From positions 1,302,001-1,366,000 of the forward strand of contig OY752141.1 of NCBI GenBank assembly GCA_963573315.1: 64,000 nucleotides of DNA, read 5' to 3'. This DNA comes from Entomortierella parvispora. Its lineage: Eukaryota; Mortierellomycota; Mortierellomycetes; Mortierellales; Mortierellaceae. Every line of letters starts with the position of its first letter. The first letter of the stretch is position 1. This document shows positions 60,774-64,000 of this stretch, one piece after another. The translations under genes were made by a program, and so were the position numbers. The notes below the pieces were generated by a model. The model made no database searches. It worked only from the letters and a program-made list of their open reading frames with translations, and was not told the origin of the DNA.

Positions 60774-62902
60774 ATGGAGGACAATCTCCCCCAAAAGTAT
60801 CCTTCAAAGCTGCCTCCCCCTAGCGACGGCAAGAACCCGAACGTTATGATTGTCGGCGCGGGTTTATCAGGCCTACTGCTAGCCATTCTTCTTGATCGAG
60901 CTGGCATCCCGTACGAAATCTACGAGCGCACGCCCTCTGTGAAGCCTCTCGGTAAAACTCAACTTTACTGTTGTTGTTATTTAGCTTGAGGAGGCTAATG
61001 TTAACCGTGGTCCCTTACTTTAACTATTTGTGGTTTTAGGATCCATCATCTCTCTCAGTGCCAATATATTTCCCGTCTTCAAGCAACTTGGGTTGTATGA
61101 GGAGCTCGAGGCCATCAGCTTGCCCGGAAACAATTTCGAGATCTTGGACGAGAAACTGAAGCGCATGGGGTTCTTCCAGATGTCTGGCGAAGGAAAGTAA
61201 GTCGCCCCCTCCACTTACTTTCTCTCAGGCGATTGGGTTGATCACAGTAATTTCAAAAAAAAATATTATTAATACCGCAAACAAACAAACAATGCAAGCA
61301 GGATATTCGCAGCTAACGTAATTGCTCTGTTTCAGTCGCTCATTCTCCCGTCCTCGACTCTACGACCTGTTGTTGTCCAAGGTCCCAGCGAGCAAGATCC
61401 ATTTCAACAAGAAGGTCCTTAGCATGATGCAGGCAAGTAACAGAGTCACCAATTTGTTTTCATAAAAGAACCCGTTCGATGTTCATCCTACTAACACCAA
61501 CGTTATAACAGAACAAAGACGGTGTGATGATTCGCTGCGCTGATGGTACAACATACCATGGAGAAATATTGGTAGCGGCAGACGGCGCTTACAGTGCTGT
61601 CAGGCAATGCCTCTTCCGTCAATTGATGGACAAGAAGATCCTCCCGGCCTCCGATGCTCTTGACCTGAACAAAGGCTACACATGTGTCGTGGGTACTACA
61701 AGTCCTTTGGACCCAGAGAAGTTTTCTGCTATCACCAAAAGTGACTCGGGTGGCATGCTCATCATTGGCGAAAAATCCAGCTACTGTGTAAGTAAATGAT
61801 ACCAGTTTTGAGAACGTTCGACGTGATAATATTAGGGCACCCCGTGTGTGTGGTTATCTTTCCATCTCTCTAACAGCACCCCTCTTTTTGCTTTTGTTAA
61901 AGTGGGGTCTCTTCTCAGTCGGTGATAATCGCATCTCGTGGGACGTTGTATCCCAGATTGCTACCCGGGCTACACTCGAGGATATGAAGTTCCGCAACTC
62001 TGAATGGGGCCCGGAGAGCCACCCGGATCTGATCAATGAGATCAGAAGTTTCAAAACGCCGCCATCTCACGGTGACCTGTTGGGCGTTTTGATTGACGCG
62101 ACTCCGAAAGATGGGATTTCTCGCGTGTTCCTTGAAGACAAGATGTTTGAGACTTGGCATCACGGTCGAACAGTTCTTATTGGCGATGGTAAAGAGCAGA
62201 CTTTTGTGTTCTTGCCTAGGGTAGGAAGGTTCGCAGCAATGTGAAGGTCGTTTTCTAATCACGGATCCCCTTTACTTTATTCAGCTGCGCACAAGCTGTT
62301 GCCAAGTTCCGGACAGGGAGCAGTCAATGCCATGGAGGATGCCGTCGTTTTAGCCAACTGTCTTTACGACATTGGCACTACTTCACCCGAGGATATCAAT
62401 GCGGCACTAAAGTCGTTCAAAGACCAACGTTACCCCCATGTTATTGAGCAATACAAGGCCAGCAAGGTAAGGTGTCCTGAGAAGAAAGCTCGTAGAGAGA
62501 AACAACAGTGAGCCTAACAATAGTGTCTACCCTTTGAACAATAGACAAGTGCAAAGTTTCTTTACGGTCACGTAAGTTCCTAGCAGCCTTAAGTCGCTGG
62601 TGCTCACAATCTACGGATCCCACCACAACTGTTCCTAACCCTTTCACTTTGCTGACGAAAATCAATTATAGACCTTCCTCGAGAAGATGATCAGATACGG
62701 CGTTTTCAACCTGGTGCCAAAGTCGAAGCGAAATGAGATGCTGCAGAAGGATGCTGCGTATAGGCCTCAGGCCACGTTCCTTCCGCTTGCACCAAGTACT
62801 TGCTATGTCGAGCCTCAGTTCCTCAACAGGCGATACGAAGCAGAGCAAAAGGCAAAGAAAGCGGCCGGACAGTCTACCTCAGCCAGTGCCATGGCCCTGT
62901 AA
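60774..62902 (+). CDS. FAD-dependent monooxygenase, copy C, 477 aa
   Basis: Eight exons: 60774-60951, 61040-61196, 61336-61432, 61512-61787, 61903-62188, 62285-62466, 62545-62571, 62672-62902; phases agree. FAD and active-site motifs match the other copies (VMIVGAGLSGLLLAIL, LVAADGAYSAVRQ, IGDAAHKLLPSSGQGAVNAM). The intron after exon 3 has a GC donor (CAG|GCAAGT). The GT alternative seven bases on shifts the frame. The intron that splits exon 4 in copies A and B is precisely absent: 276 nt equals 169 plus 107. Exon 3 is six codons shorter than in A and B. The C-terminus is Ala/Ser-rich. AATAAA lies at 62941-62946. Confidence 0.92.
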
Positions 62903-63492
62903 TGTCCGCCCGTGTCGCTTGATGGCCTGACGGAGACAGCAATAAAAGTGCGATTGTGACCACAACCGGAATAAGAACAGAGGCGATCAATTGGTGCTTC
63001 AAGCTCGTTACACAAGGTGTTGAGCAGATCGTCGTCCTTTGCCGAGTTTCTTTGTCCCCTATTCACTCTCTCATGTCTGCTGGGGCTGCTGTTATTGCCT
63101 ACCTCTATCTCGAGAGATGGAGAGTCATATTGGTACCGCGGTTCATATAAGCACTCTGCAGATGAAAGTAAAGGGATGAGTGTAACTCGCCGACATGATA
63201 GAGTGAATGTGCAGGTCAAAGGCGAATGTTCTTCCCCTTGTGATTGCGGAGACGGAACGTGGTTGCACCAAGTCCGTTGAGCGATTGCTTTAGCATGAGT
63301 GATTCGAGGCAATCTTTCCTTTACCTCCGTTGCCAACAACGGTTTGTTGAGGGAACGAGAGTCCATCTCGTGCGACATCATGTCGCTCTTCTTGAGTGTG
63401 CTCATTCCTCTCTCTGTACATCTCTTCTTTCATCTCGTTCCATCCTCTTCCATCTCTTCCTTCACTTTTCATTCTCCCCTCCCTTCCCCACA
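62903..63492. other. Intergenic between copies C and D
   Basis: 590 bp; the copy C 3' end followed by a C/T-rich leader before ATG 63493. No gene found. Confidence 0.55.
62941..62946 (+). promoter_or_regulatory. Poly(A) signal of copy C
   Basis: AATAAA, 38 bp after the stop codon. Confidence 0.5.
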
Positions 63493-64000
63493 ATGGAAAA
63501 CGATCTCCCTCAAAAGTACCCCTCCAAACTCCCTCCCCCTAGCGATGGCAAGAACCCACACACGTTGATTGTGGGTGCCGGTCTGGCGGGCCTGTTGCTT
63601 GCCATACTCCTCGAGAAGGCCGGCATCCCATACGAGCTGTTTGAACGGTCCTCGGAAGCAAAGCCCCTTGGTAAGGCCAAGAGACGAAAGCGATGAGAGA
63701 GGAAATATGAAAAAAAGGCAAAGCTTGTTTAGGCTTCTCTGCAATTGCCTTTTCCACAAGAAAAAAAAAATTGGAACTGCCAACGAACGACTACCCTTCA
63801 TTCCTCATTGTAGGGTCCATCATCTCTCTTAGCGCCAATATCCTTCCTGTATTTGAGCAGCTACAGATGTATGAGGAACTGAAGGCCACCAGTCTGCCTG
63901 GAAGCACCTTTGAGATTCTTAGCGCAGAACTCAAGCGCATCTCCCTCTTTCACACCGACAGCACCGAAGCAGAGTAAGAGCAATTCTTCGCCCTCATCTC
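63493..64000 (+). CDS. FAD-dependent monooxygenase, copy D, cut by window end
   Basis: Only the first two exons are inside: 63493-63670 and 63814-63973. The intron that follows (GTAAGAG) runs off the window. Exon 1 has the same length (178 nt) as in copies A-C and encodes LIVGAGLAGLLLAILLEKAG with the GxGxxG FAD/NAD(P)-binding loop, then YELFER. Exon 2 (SIISLSANILPVFEQL) aligns with the others and is one codon longer. It is closest to copy C by eye (shared QKYPSKLPPPSDGKNP opening). Confidence 0.9.

Noticed and set aside
55453-64000. Complete secondary-metabolite gene cluster
   Set aside because: Only monooxygenase paralogues are present; no backbone synthase, transporter or pathway regulator lies next to them within the window.

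Overview
The window looks like nuclear DNA of an early-diverging fungus, most like Mortierellaceae (Mortierellomycotina). This rests on gene content and architecture, not on a database match. Genes are split by many short GT-AG introns, mostly 50-550 nt, and promoters are pyrimidine-rich. The set mixes general fungal genes (MSH2, NADPH oxidase, a GPI7-type GPI ethanolamine-phosphate transferase) with genes usually thought of as animal-like: Integrator subunit 8, NCBP3, a LARGE-type GT49 glycosyltransferase and a GDP-fucose-type transporter. I rebuilt exon structures by hand, using splice consensus, reading-frame phase and family conservation. Each exon sum is a multiple of three.

Layout. 1-2.6 kb: a tRNA-Glu(CTC) gene on the minus strand and, 14 bp upstream of its 5' end, a short Ty3/gypsy-type LTR element with 467-bp LTRs that look identical, a 4-bp TSCG-type target duplication (TCGG) and only an integrase remnant inside. 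2.8-4.1 kb: two small genes, a soluble protein of unknown function and a four-helix membrane protein. 4.5-7.6 kb: a six-exon coiled-coil protein (minus). 8.4-9.7 kb: a nucleotide-sugar transporter. 9.8-15.0 kb: a 12-exon INTS8 homologue (minus), divergent from MSH2 (15.4-21.7 kb), whose last intron is 1.8 kb. 21.7-30.2 kb: a gene-poor stretch rich in homopolymers, ending at a TATA box for a three-finger C2H2 transcription factor (30.9-34.5 kb). 35.4-37.6 kb: a secreted protein with eleven SHH-type histidine repeats. 38.1-42.4 kb: GT49. 43.7-46.3 kb: NADPH oxidase. 46.6 kb: a 90-aa unknown. 47.3-51.7 kb: GPI7/PIGG (minus), divergent from NCBP3 (52.2-54.6 kb). 55.5-64 kb: a head-to-tail array of four FAD-dependent monooxygenase paralogues, the last cut by the window edge.

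Themes. INTS8 and NCBP3 both act on capped Pol II transcripts, so the organism probably keeps more animal-like small-RNA and mRNA maturation machinery than Dikarya. GPI7, GT49, the GDP-fucose-type transporter and the His-rich secreted protein point to the secretory pathway and cell surface. The strongest unusual observations are the LTR element placed where Pol III transcription should start, the histidine-repeat secreted protein, and the monooxygenase array with different intron loss in each copy and one GC-AG intron.
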